From: Paraburkholderia caledonica NBRC 102488 | Lineage (GTDB): Bacteria > Pseudomonadota > Gammaproteobacteria > Burkholderiales > Burkholderiaceae | Assembly (NCBI RefSeq): GCF_000685095.1 | Contig: NZ_BAYE01000001.1 | Span: 620,001 to 684,000, forward strand | Length of the DNA: 64,000 nucleotides | Direction of reading: 5' to 3' | In this document: positions 56,169 through 64,000 of the stretch, in pieces | Layout of the letters: each line of letters opens with the position of its first letter | How positions within the stretch are numbered: the stretch's first letter is position 1 | Program-made: the position numbers and the translations under genes | Notes under the pieces: generated by a model | Told to the model about the DNA's origin: nothing | The model's input: only the letters and a program-made list of their open reading frames with translations | Databases searched by the model: none

Positions 56169-58484
56169 CTACTCCGCCTCTCGCGCCGGTGCCAGAATTT
56201 CGCGATTGCCGTTCGACGACATCGCCGACACCACGCCTGAATTTTCCATTTGCTCAAGCAGGCGCGCCGCGCGGTTGTAGCCGATGCGCAAATGCCGCTG
56301 CACCAGCGAAATCGACGCGCGTTTGTTTTTCAGCACCACGTCCACTGCCTGATCGTAAAGCGGATCCGATTCGCCGTCGCCTGATCCGCCCGCTCCGGCG
56401 CCCGCCGAGCCCTCGTCGCCCTCGCCGGTTACGCCGCCTTCGAGAATGCCTTCGATATAGTTCGGCTCGCCCTGCTCCTTGAGCTTGTCTACGACGCGGT
56501 GCACTTCTTCGTCCGACACGAACGCGCCGTGCACTCGGACCGGCAAGCCGCTGCCCGGCGGCAGGTAGAGCATGTCGCCCATACCGAGCAGCGATTCCGC
56601 GCCCTGCTGATCGAGAATCGTGCGCGAGTCGATTTTGGACGACACCTGGAACGCCATCCGCGTCGGCACGTTAGCCTTGATGAGCCCGGTAATCACGTCG
56701 ACCGACGGACGCTGCGTGGCGAGAATCAAGTGAATGCCGGCGGCGCGCGCCTTCTGCGCAATTCGCGCGATCAGTTCCTCGACCTTTTTGCCGACCACCA
56801 TCATCAGGTCTGCAAGTTCGTCGATCACGACGACGATGTTGGGCAGGCGCGTAAGCGGCTCCGGCTCGTCCGGCGTGAGGCTGAAAGGGTTTGGCAGCTT
56901 TTCTTCGCGCTTGGCGGCTTCGTCGATCTTGTTGTTGTAGCCGGCGAGGTTACGCACGCCGAGCTTGCTCATCAGCTTGTAGCGCCGCTCCATTTCGGCG
57001 ACTGCCCAGTTCAGCGCGTGACCCGCCTGGCGCATGTCGGTCACCACCGGACAGAGCAGATGCGGGATGCCTTCGTAGACGCTCATTTCGAGCATCTTCG
57101 GATCGATCAGGATCATGCGGACCTGGTCGGCGCTCGCCTTGTAGAGCAGCGACAGGATCATTGCGTTGATACCAACCGACTTGCCCGAACCGGTCGTGCC
57201 CGCGACGAGCAGGTGGGGCATCTTCGCGAGGTCCGCGCATACGGGCTTGCCGCCGATATCCTTGCCGAGCCCCATGGTGAGCGGCGATGCGGCGTCTGCA
57301 TACACCGCCGAGCCGAGAATTTCGGACAGGCTCACGGTCTGGCGGCGCTGATTCGGCAGTTCCAGCGCCATGAAATTTTTGCCCGGAATCGTTTCGACGA
57401 CGCGGATCGATACGAGCGACAACGAACGCGCGAGGTCCTTTGCGAGATTCACGATCTGGCTGCCCTTCACGCCGGTGGCGGGTTCGATCTCGTAGCGCGT
57501 GACGACCGGACCCGGATACGCGGCGACGACGCTCACCTCGACGCCAAAGTCCTTGAGCTTTTTCTCAATTAGACGCGAGGTGAATTCGAGCGTATCCGCC
57601 GAAATGGTTTCCTGCGCGGCGGGCGCCGGATCGAGCAGCGAGATAGGCGGCAGCGTGGAATCGCCGGGCAGATCGGTGAAAAGCGGCACTTGCCGTTCTT
57701 TCTCGACCCGCTCCGACTTGGCCGGGGTGACGACCGGCGGCACGATCACGACGGGCTCGTGCTCCTCGATACGCACGCGGCCTTTCTCGACCTTGCCTTC
57801 GCGCTTTACCGCCGCCGCTTCGCCCAGTTTGCGGTCGCGGCCCGCCTCGCGGCGCAGCTTCGCGAAGGTCACAGCCGAAATGATCGACTCCCCGAGCTTC
57901 TCCGACACCGACAGCCACGAAAACCGGAAATACAACGACAAGCCAATGCCGAGCACGATCAGCAGCGCGAGGGTGCCGCCCGTGAAACCGAGCGCATGCG
58001 ACACGCCGCGCGCGACCGCTTCGCCGATCACGCCACCAGGCGCCCGCGGCAATTGCACCTTGAGCGACCACATGCGCAACGCCTCGATGCCGTCGCAGGC
58101 AAGCAGCACCAGCATGAACGCAAAGGCGTCCGCGAGCCAGCTGGCATCGCGCGGCGCGTCTTCCTGCAAGTCTTCGTGACGGGTGATGCGCTTGTAGTTC
58201 GCGGAGATATGGCGGCCGAGCAGCACGATCCACCAGTAAGCGGAGAGGCCGAACAACAGCAGCAGAATGTCCGAGGTCCACGCGCCCACGCGGCCTGCCC
58301 AGTTGGCGATGTGATCCACCTGCGCGGCGTGCGTCCAGCTCGGATCGCGCCGGCTGTAGCTGACGAGCGCCATCAGCAGGAAAACGCCGAGCGCGACCTG
58401 CAGAATCCAGCGGATTTCGGTGAAGAGACGCGACATGCGGTGCGGCAATGCCTGCGCGCTCGCGGTATAAGGAGCTTTTGCCAT
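56169..58484 (-). CDS. ftsK: DNA translocase FtsK
   Basis: Septal DNA pump of 771 aa. Four transmembrane helices (about residues 20-220) are followed by a short linker, then the RecA-like motor with Walker [11 protein letters not shown], Walker [13 protein letters not shown] and [13 protein letters not shown]. The C-terminal gamma domain, a winged helix that reads KOPS and activates XerD, spans about 705-771 ([20 protein letters not shown]). A Gly/Ser/Glu-rich spacer precedes gamma. The linker is far shorter than in E. coli FtsK, as is normal for this size class. It coordinates chromosome-dimer resolution with division. Confidence 0.95.
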   Translation of the reverse strand: MAKAPYTASAQALPHRMSRLFTEIRWILQVALGVFLLMALVSYSRRDPSWTHAAQVDHIANWAGRVGAWTSDILLLLFGLSAYWWIVLLGRHISANYKRITRHEDLQEDAPRDASWLADAFAFMLVLLACDGIEALRMWSLKVQLPRAPGGVIGEAVARGVSHALGFTGGTLALLIVLGIGLSLYFRFSWLSVSEKLGESIISAVTFAKLRREAGRDRKLGEAAAVKREGKVEKGRVRIEEHEPVVIVPPVVTPAKSERVEKERQVPLFTDLPGDSTLPPISLLDPAPAAQETISADTLEFTSRLIEKKLKDFGVEVSVVAAYPGPVVTRYEIEPATGVKGSQIVNLAKDLARSLSLVSIRVVETIPGKNFMALELPNQRRQTVSLSEILGSAVYADAASPLTMGLGKDIGGKPVCADLAKMPHLLVAGTTGSGKSVGINAMILSLLYKASADQVRMILIDPKMLEMSVYEGIPHLLCPVVTDMRQAGHALNWAVAEMERRYKLMSKLGVRNLAGYNNKIDEAAKREEKLPNPFSLTPDEPEPLTRLPNIVVVIDELADLMMVVGKKVEELIARIAQKARAAGIHLILATQRPSVDVITGLIKANVPTRMAFQVSSKIDSRTILDQQGAESLLGMGDMLYLPPGSGLPVRVHGAFVSDEEVHRVVDKLKEQGEPNYIEGILEGGVTGEGDEGSAGAGAGGSGDGESDPLYDQAVDVVLKNKRASISLVQRHLRIGYNRAARLLEQMENSGVVSAMSSNGNREILAPAREAE

Positions 58485-59840
<1,356 letters not shown>

Positions 59841-59911
59841 TCGGCTGCGTCTCCTCGCGAACGCAACGGTAAAATGGCGGCTGGGCCTTGCCCCGCCGCT
59901 CGCTCGAACAT

Positions 59912-59941
59912 AGGCCGCGGCTCGCCAGCCCGCGGCCTTTT
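59912..59941 (+). terminator. Intrinsic terminator of trxB
   Basis: Nine-bp stem AGGCCGCGG / CCGCGGCCT with a 9-nt loop and four T at the end. Confidence 0.75.
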
Positions 59942-60022
59942 GCATTCAGAGCCGCGCCACGGCCACGCAAGGCGCCGCTTGATCTACTTTCGATCGACTC
60001 ATTTTCCGCGTGTATTGCCGCC

Positions 60023-60796
60023 ATGCCCAAGAACCAGCCTCACCCGAACGAGCCCAAGCGTGCCAGCGCCGCCGCGCGACCCGCACCGGAACCGGCTGCC
60101 CCCGCCGCCAGGCCGGCAATCGAGCGGGCTGCGGGTCTGGCGGGCCTGGGCGCGCTGCGCGATGCGTTGAAGGTCGACGGCGAGCGGCGCGAGCGTGAAC
60201 GCGCAGCCGCGGCGGCCGCACAGCGCGAAGCGGCTGCAGACGCCAATCTGTTTCGCCGCGAGATTGGCGAAGTCGCGCCGCTCGCGGTGCCGCCTCGCGC
60301 ATCGTTGCCGCGCAATCCTCCGCCGCCGCTGCCGGTGCAAACGCGGCTCGACGAAGAAGCCGTGCTGCACGAAGCGATTTCCGACGAGTTCGACCCCGAG
60401 GTATTGCTCGACACCGACGAAACGCTCTCCTATTGCCGCCCAGGCGTGAGCCTGGAAGTCGTGCGAAAACTGCGGCGCGGCGACTGGATCGTGCAGGCGC
60501 AGATCGACCTGCACGGTATGCGGCGCGAGGAAGCGCGCGAGGCTCTGGCTGAGTTCATCCGCGAGTCGGTAAAGCGCGGCTTGCGCTGCCTGCGCGTGAT
60601 CCACGGCAAGGGTTTGGGCTCGATCGGCAAGGAACCCGTGCTCAAGGGCAAAGTGCGCGCGTGGCTCGTGCAGAAGAGCGAAGTGATCGCGTTTTGCCAG
60701 GCGCGTCCGCATGACGGCGGCGCAGGCGCTGTGGTCGTGCTGCTGCAGCCGGGCGCTGTGCCGGCTCACGCAAGAGCTTCGGCGGAGCCACGGTGA
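60023..60796 (+). CDS. Smr (small MutS-related) domain protein
   Basis: Protein of 257 aa. The C-terminal Smr domain (about residues 155-245) has the LDLHG-type motif IDLHGMRREEA, the VIHGKGLGS loop and the end GGAGAVVVLL. Smr proteins are structure-specific DNA or RNA nucleases. The first 150 residues are Ala/Pro/Arg-rich with a DEFDPEVLLDTDETLSYCRP block typical of the stand-alone proteobacterial YdaL/SmrA-type group. Start at 60023 (MPKNQPHPNE). Its stop overlaps the next gene's GTG by 4 nt. Confidence 0.88.
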   Translation: MPKNQPHPNEPKRASAAARPAPEPAAPAARPAIERAAGLAGLGALRDALKVDGERRERERAAAAAAQREAAADANLFRREIGEVAPLAVPPRASLPRNPPPPLPVQTRLDEEAVLHEAISDEFDPEVLLDTDETLSYCRPGVSLEVVRKLRRGDWIVQAQIDLHGMRREEAREALAEFIRESVKRGLRCLRVIHGKGLGSIGKEPVLKGKVRAWLVQKSEVIAFCQARPHDGGAGAVVVLLQPGAVPAHARASAEPR

Positions 60797-61416
60797 TCCA
60801 TCCCAGGCTGACGCTCGCGCTGACCTTCATGGAGGCGCTGGCGATTTTCGCGTACGCCATTTCCGGTTTTATCGAGGCCAAAACCCGTCGGCTCGACGCC
60901 GTGGGCGCCTTTCTCGTCGCAATCGCCACCGCCTTTGGAGGCGGCACACTGCGCGACGTCCTGCTCGAGCGCCGTCCGTTCTACTGGGTCGAACATCAGG
61001 AATATCTGATCGCGATCTTCGCGATGTCGCTGTTCGCCCCCACACTGCTGAAAGCCACCTCGCGCCTGCTGTCCGAGCGCGTGCTGCTGGTGGCCGACGC
61101 GATCGGCCTCGGGCTTTTCAGCATTGCGGGGACCTCGATCGCGCACGACGCCCAGATGCCGTGGTTCACGTCCGTGCTGATGGGCGTGGCGACGGGCGTG
61201 TTCGGCGGCGTGATCCGCGACGTGCTGTGCAACGAAGTGCCGTTGATCCTGCGCGACTCGCGGCCGTACGCGACATGCGCTTTCGTCGGCTGCTGGCTGT
61301 ATGTGCTGCTGGATTATGTGAATTTCGACACCGTGTACAGCGTGCTGATCGCCACTGCGTTCATTCTGCTGTCGCGGCTCGCAACCTTCCGGTTCAACGT
61401 GCGATTGCCGCATTAG
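60793..61416 (+). CDS. TRIC-family (UPF0126) membrane channel
   Basis: Inner-membrane protein of 207 aa with two homologous sets of three helices plus one, the trimeric intracellular cation channel fold. Each half has the signature: AFGGGTLRDVLLERRPFYWV and GVFGGVIRDVLCNEVPLILR. Relatives conduct monovalent cations or are annotated glycine transporters. The GTG at 60793 overlaps the Smr stop as GTGA, so the two genes are coupled. Confidence 0.9.
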   Translation: MIHPRLTLALTFMEALAIFAYAISGFIEAKTRRLDAVGAFLVAIATAFGGGTLRDVLLERRPFYWVEHQEYLIAIFAMSLFAPTLLKATSRLLSERVLLVADAIGLGLFSIAGTSIAHDAQMPWFTSVLMGVATGVFGGVIRDVLCNEVPLILRDSRPYATCAFVGCWLYVLLDYVNFDTVYSVLIATAFILLSRLATFRFNVRLPH

Positions 61417-61610
61417 CCGCAGTAGCCGGATCAGGCCGAACTAGCCGCACGGCCGCCTCAGCCGTATTCGGCGCCGTGCCGGCTGTTCCGGGGCAGCGCG
61501 TCCTACGAAGACTCTAGCTGCCGCCCGCCACACCCGATGCGGACAATATTAATTCGAGCCTATACACTTCACGTCGAACCTATTTCCGCCAATCACTCAC
61601 AAGGCCAAAC

Positions 61611-62528
61611 ATGGACCGTTTCGAAGCGATGGAGATATTTACGCGTGTGGTGGAAGCGAACAGCTTCACCAAAGTATCCGAATCGCTCGACCTGCCGCGC
61701 GCCAAAGTCAGCCGGACGATTCAGGCGCTGGAAGAACACGTCGGCGTACGGCTGTTGAACCGCTCGACGCGCCAGGTGAGCGTTACCGAAGACGGCGCGC
61801 TCTTCTACGACCGTTGCGTGCGCATTCTGGCCGAAGTCGCCGACGCGGAGTCGTCGCTGTCGAACAAGCGCGAGAATCCGGTGGGCACGATTCGCGTCGA
61901 TACGTCCGGCACGCTCGCCCGTGCGCTGCTTTTGCCCGCGCTCGACGATTTCTACCAGCGCTACCCCGAAATCGACGTGCGGCTCGGTCTGGCCGACCGC
62001 AACATCGACCTGATACAGGACGCCGTAGATTGCGTCATTCGCATGGGCACGCCGGAAGAGTCCAGTCTCGTCGCGCGGCGTATCGGCCAGGCGCGCATCG
62101 TCACGTGCGCGTCGCCCGCGTATCTGGACAAACACGGCACGCCGACCACGCTCGATGAGTTGAGTGGACACCACGCAGTCAACTATGTGTCGGCCCGAAC
62201 CGGCAAGACGTTTCCGTTCGAATACGAAGTGAACGGTGAGATCGTCAAGGTCGCGATGAAAAGCGTGCTCGCGGTGAACGACGGCTCGGTCTACATTCGC
62301 GCGGGTGCGCTCGGCCACGGCATTATCCAGCCGTCGCGCTTCATGGTCGCGCATCTCATCGAGCGTGGCGTGCTGAAGGAAATCCTCACGAACTACACGA
62401 GCCCCAGCACACCGCTGTCGATCCTTTACGCGCATCGCCGCAATCTGAGTTCGCGGCTGCGCGCATTTACCGAATGGGTGACGGAGCTCGTGCGCAACAA
62501 CCCGGATCTGCGCATACCGGACGCTTGA
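61611..62528 (+). CDS. LysR-family transcriptional regulator
   Basis: Regulator of 305 aa of the AaeR/PtxR-like CRG subgroup. The helix-turn-helix is in the N-terminal 60 residues (FTRVVEANSFTKVSESLDLP, then KVSRTIQALEEHVGVRLL), followed by an effector-binding domain (IRVDTSGTLARALLLPALDD). No divergent target gene is present; the upstream gap holds only the end of the TRIC gene. It may act on distant genes or on the sugar transporter that is convergent downstream. Confidence 0.9.
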   Translation: MDRFEAMEIFTRVVEANSFTKVSESLDLPRAKVSRTIQALEEHVGVRLLNRSTRQVSVTEDGALFYDRCVRILAEVADAESSLSNKRENPVGTIRVDTSGTLARALLLPALDDFYQRYPEIDVRLGLADRNIDLIQDAVDCVIRMGTPEESSLVARRIGQARIVTCASPAYLDKHGTPTTLDELSGHHAVNYVSARTGKTFPFEYEVNGEIVKVAMKSVLAVNDGSVYIRAGALGHGIIQPSRFMVAHLIERGVLKEILTNYTSPSTPLSILYAHRRNLSSRLRAFTEWVTELVRNNPDLRIPDA

Positions 62529-62540
62529 CGCCCTTCAGCG

Positions 62541-62578
62541 AAAAGCCCCTTGCGTCTGGCGACACAAGGGGCTTTTTT
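62541..62578. terminator. Terminator between LysR and ABC ATPase genes
   Basis: Stem AAAAGCCCCTTG / CAAGGGGCTTTT (12 bp) with a 12-nt loop, A-run left and T-run right, so it can end both convergent transcripts. Confidence 0.85.
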
Positions 62579-62610
62579 CATGCAGACCAACAGCAGCGGT
62601 CAGATCCGGC

Positions 62611-63726
62611 TCAGGCGATCCGCTCTTCATTCGACGGATCGAACAACACCGCCTTCGACGTATCGAACAGCAGCGTCGTGTTCGTCAACGGCTGCGGGTT
62701 CGAAGCCGGGTGCACGCGGCTCACCACGCGCTTGCCGTTGACCTGCGCGAAGACGAGCGTGTCCGGACCGGTCGGCTCGATCACATCGACCTTCACTTCG
62801 ATCTGTTGCAGCCGGGCGTGGTCGCCGTGCGCACCGCGCGCATCGGTGATGCGCTCCGGGCGCAGGCCGAGAATCACTTCACGTCCGACGTGCGACTTGA
62901 CCTTCGCCGAATCGAACGGCAGGTTCAGCGCCGTGCGAGTGACGCCCGTATCCAGTTCGATGCCGACGCCCGCGCCCTGCTCGACGAGCTTGCCCTGGAT
63001 GAAGTTCATCGGCGGCGCGCCGATAAAGCCCGCCACGAACAGGTTCGACGGCGAGTCGTAGATTTCCTGCGGGGCACCGAACTGCTGCACGATGCCGTCC
63101 TTCATCACCGCGATGCGATCGCCGAGCGTCATTGCTTCGATCTGATCGTGGGTCACGTAGACGATCGTCGTGCCGAGACGCTGATGCAGCAGCTTGATCT
63201 CCGAGCGCATCTCGATACGCAACTTGGCGTCGAGGTTCGACAGCGGTTCGTCGAACAGGAACATCACAGGGTCACGCGCGAGAGCACGGCCCATTGCCAC
63301 GCGCTGACGCTGGCCGCCGGACAGCTGGCCGGGCTTGCGATCCAGCAGGTGCGTGATCTGCAGCGTGTTCGACACACGATCGACGATCTGCGCCTGCTCC
63401 TGCTTCGGCACCTTGCGAATGTTCAGGCCGAACGAGATGTTCTCGCGCACCGTCATGGACGGATACAGCGCGTACGACTGGAACACCATCGCGATGTCGC
63501 GATCTTTCGGCGACAGGTTGTTCACGGTCTTGCCGTCGATCTGAATCTCGCCCTTGGTCACGGTTTCGAGACCGGCGATCATGTTGAGCAGCGTCGACTT
63601 ACCGCAGCCCGAGCCGCCGACGAGAATCAGGAACTGGCCGTCTTCGATGTCGATGTTGACACCCTTCAGAACCGGCACCCCGTTCGGGTAAGTCTTGTAC
63701 ACGTCACGGATGGAAAGGCTTGCCAT
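62611..63726 (-). CDS. Sugar ABC transporter ATP-binding protein, UgpC/MalK-like
   Basis: ATPase of 371 aa of the CUT1 importer class. Walker A GGSGCGKST, Q-loop VFQSYALYPSMTV, signature LSGGQRQRV, Walker B VMFLFDEPLSNLDA, switch His YVTHDQIEAMTLGDR. The C-terminal TOBE/MOP regulatory domain spans about 235-371 (IGAPPMNFIQGKL, LGLRPERITDA). It is downstream of a permease gene on the same strand and energises that importer. Confidence 0.93.
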   Translation of the reverse strand: MASLSIRDVYKTYPNGVPVLKGVNIDIEDGQFLILVGGSGCGKSTLLNMIAGLETVTKGEIQIDGKTVNNLSPKDRDIAMVFQSYALYPSMTVRENISFGLNIRKVPKQEQAQIVDRVSNTLQITHLLDRKPGQLSGGQRQRVAMGRALARDPVMFLFDEPLSNLDAKLRIEMRSEIKLLHQRLGTTIVYVTHDQIEAMTLGDRIAVMKDGIVQQFGAPQEIYDSPSNLFVAGFIGAPPMNFIQGKLVEQGAGVGIELDTGVTRTALNLPFDSAKVKSHVGREVILGLRPERITDARGAHGDHARLQQIEVKVDVIEPTGPDTLVFAQVNGKRVVSRVHPASNPQPLTNTTLLFDTSKAVLFDPSNEERIA

Positions 63727-63839
63727 GCTGTGAATCCTCTTGTCTCTGGTACTGCTTGAAAACGTCTTGTCGGTGACGGCGGTGCTGGGTGCCTTTCATG
63801 CACGAAGCGGCCGCCGCGCTCGGATGGTCTAGCCTGGGT

Positions 63840-64000
63840 TCAACCCTTCACCGCGCCTGCCGTCAGGCCGCGCACGAAATAGCGCCCGGCGACGATGTAG
63901 ACCAGCAAGGTCGGCAACGCGGCAATGATCGCGCCGGCCATGTCCACGTTGTATTCCTTCACGCCGGTCGAGGTGTTCACGAGGTTGTTCAGCGCCACCG
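63840..64000 (-). CDS. Sugar ABC transporter permease, C-terminal fragment
   Basis: The last 52 codons of an inner-membrane permease whose remainder lies beyond the window. The visible sequence includes [20 protein letters not shown] and a last helix ending [13 protein letters not shown]. This C-terminus is typical of MalG-type CUT1 permeases, and recalls glucose/mannose GtsC-type proteins of Pseudomonas and Burkholderia. It lies 113 nt upstream of the ATPase gene on the same strand. Confidence 0.85.
   Translation of the reverse strand, partial: VALNNLVNTSTGVKEYNVDMAGAIIAALPTLLVYIVAGRYFVRGLTAGAVKG

Overview
The window is an ordinary-looking stretch of the main chromosome of a high-GC betaproteobacterium, almost certainly Burkholderiales and most likely Paraburkholderia or Burkholderia. 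The pointers are the hemC-hemDX-hemY operon divergent from ppc, nadE followed by glnB, minC-minD-minE, serS beside a tRNA-Ser(CGA) gene and an ftsK/lolA block divergent from trxB. No prophage, transposase, integrase, CRISPR array or rRNA operon is visible. Assignments come from reading protein motifs and gene order. No database search was run.

Layout. 1-3.5 kb: EnvZ/OmpR-type two-component pair (kinase cut by the window edge) divergent from a Spy/CpxP-like periplasmic gene, then a pirin. 3.9-7.2 kb: HisJ-HisQ-HisM-HisP-type basic amino-acid ABC importer. 7.2-8.9 kb: a hairpin-rich gap and a trimeric porin. 9.1-11.3 kb: glnB and nadE. 11.5-16 kb: a FemAB/GNAT-like protein, a GIY-YIG protein, a FUSC membrane protein, a possible 26-residue peptide gene and inorganic pyrophosphatase. 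16.2-26.4 kb is the most accessory part: an aldehyde dehydrogenase-SDR-MFS cluster, a small lectin-like secreted protein, a luciferase-like monooxygenase, a 14-TM drug exporter, and an operon of ECF sigma factor, small membrane protein, ferredoxin and methyltransferase.

26.5-38 kb: heme genes, ppc with an unusual Lys/Ala-rich N-terminus, a methyltransferase/XRE-regulator divergent pair, and argH. 38-44 kb: a TonB-domain lipoprotein, an MHS-family transporter, two very small membrane or lipoprotein genes, a heptosyltransferase and a ClC channel. 44-51 kb: minCDE, a GNAT, map, tRNA-Ser, serS and rarA. 51-55 kb: an NCS1 permease, a ureohydrolase (guanidinobutyrase/agmatinase) and its LysR regulator. 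55-64 kb: lolA, ftsK, trxB, a Smr protein, a TRIC-type channel, a LysR regulator and the start of a sugar ABC transporter that runs off the right edge.

I found no large undescribed system. The most useful leads are small: phased GTAAC boxes between ompR and spy, a nested hairpin just upstream of a 45-aa Gly/Tyr/His lipoprotein, paired palindromes in the XRE/methyltransferase promoter, the ECF-ferredoxin-methyltransferase operon, a lectin-like secreted protein, a 26-aa ORF with its own ribosome binding site and terminator, and the repeat-rich gaps before the porin, before ppc and between ftsK and lolA.
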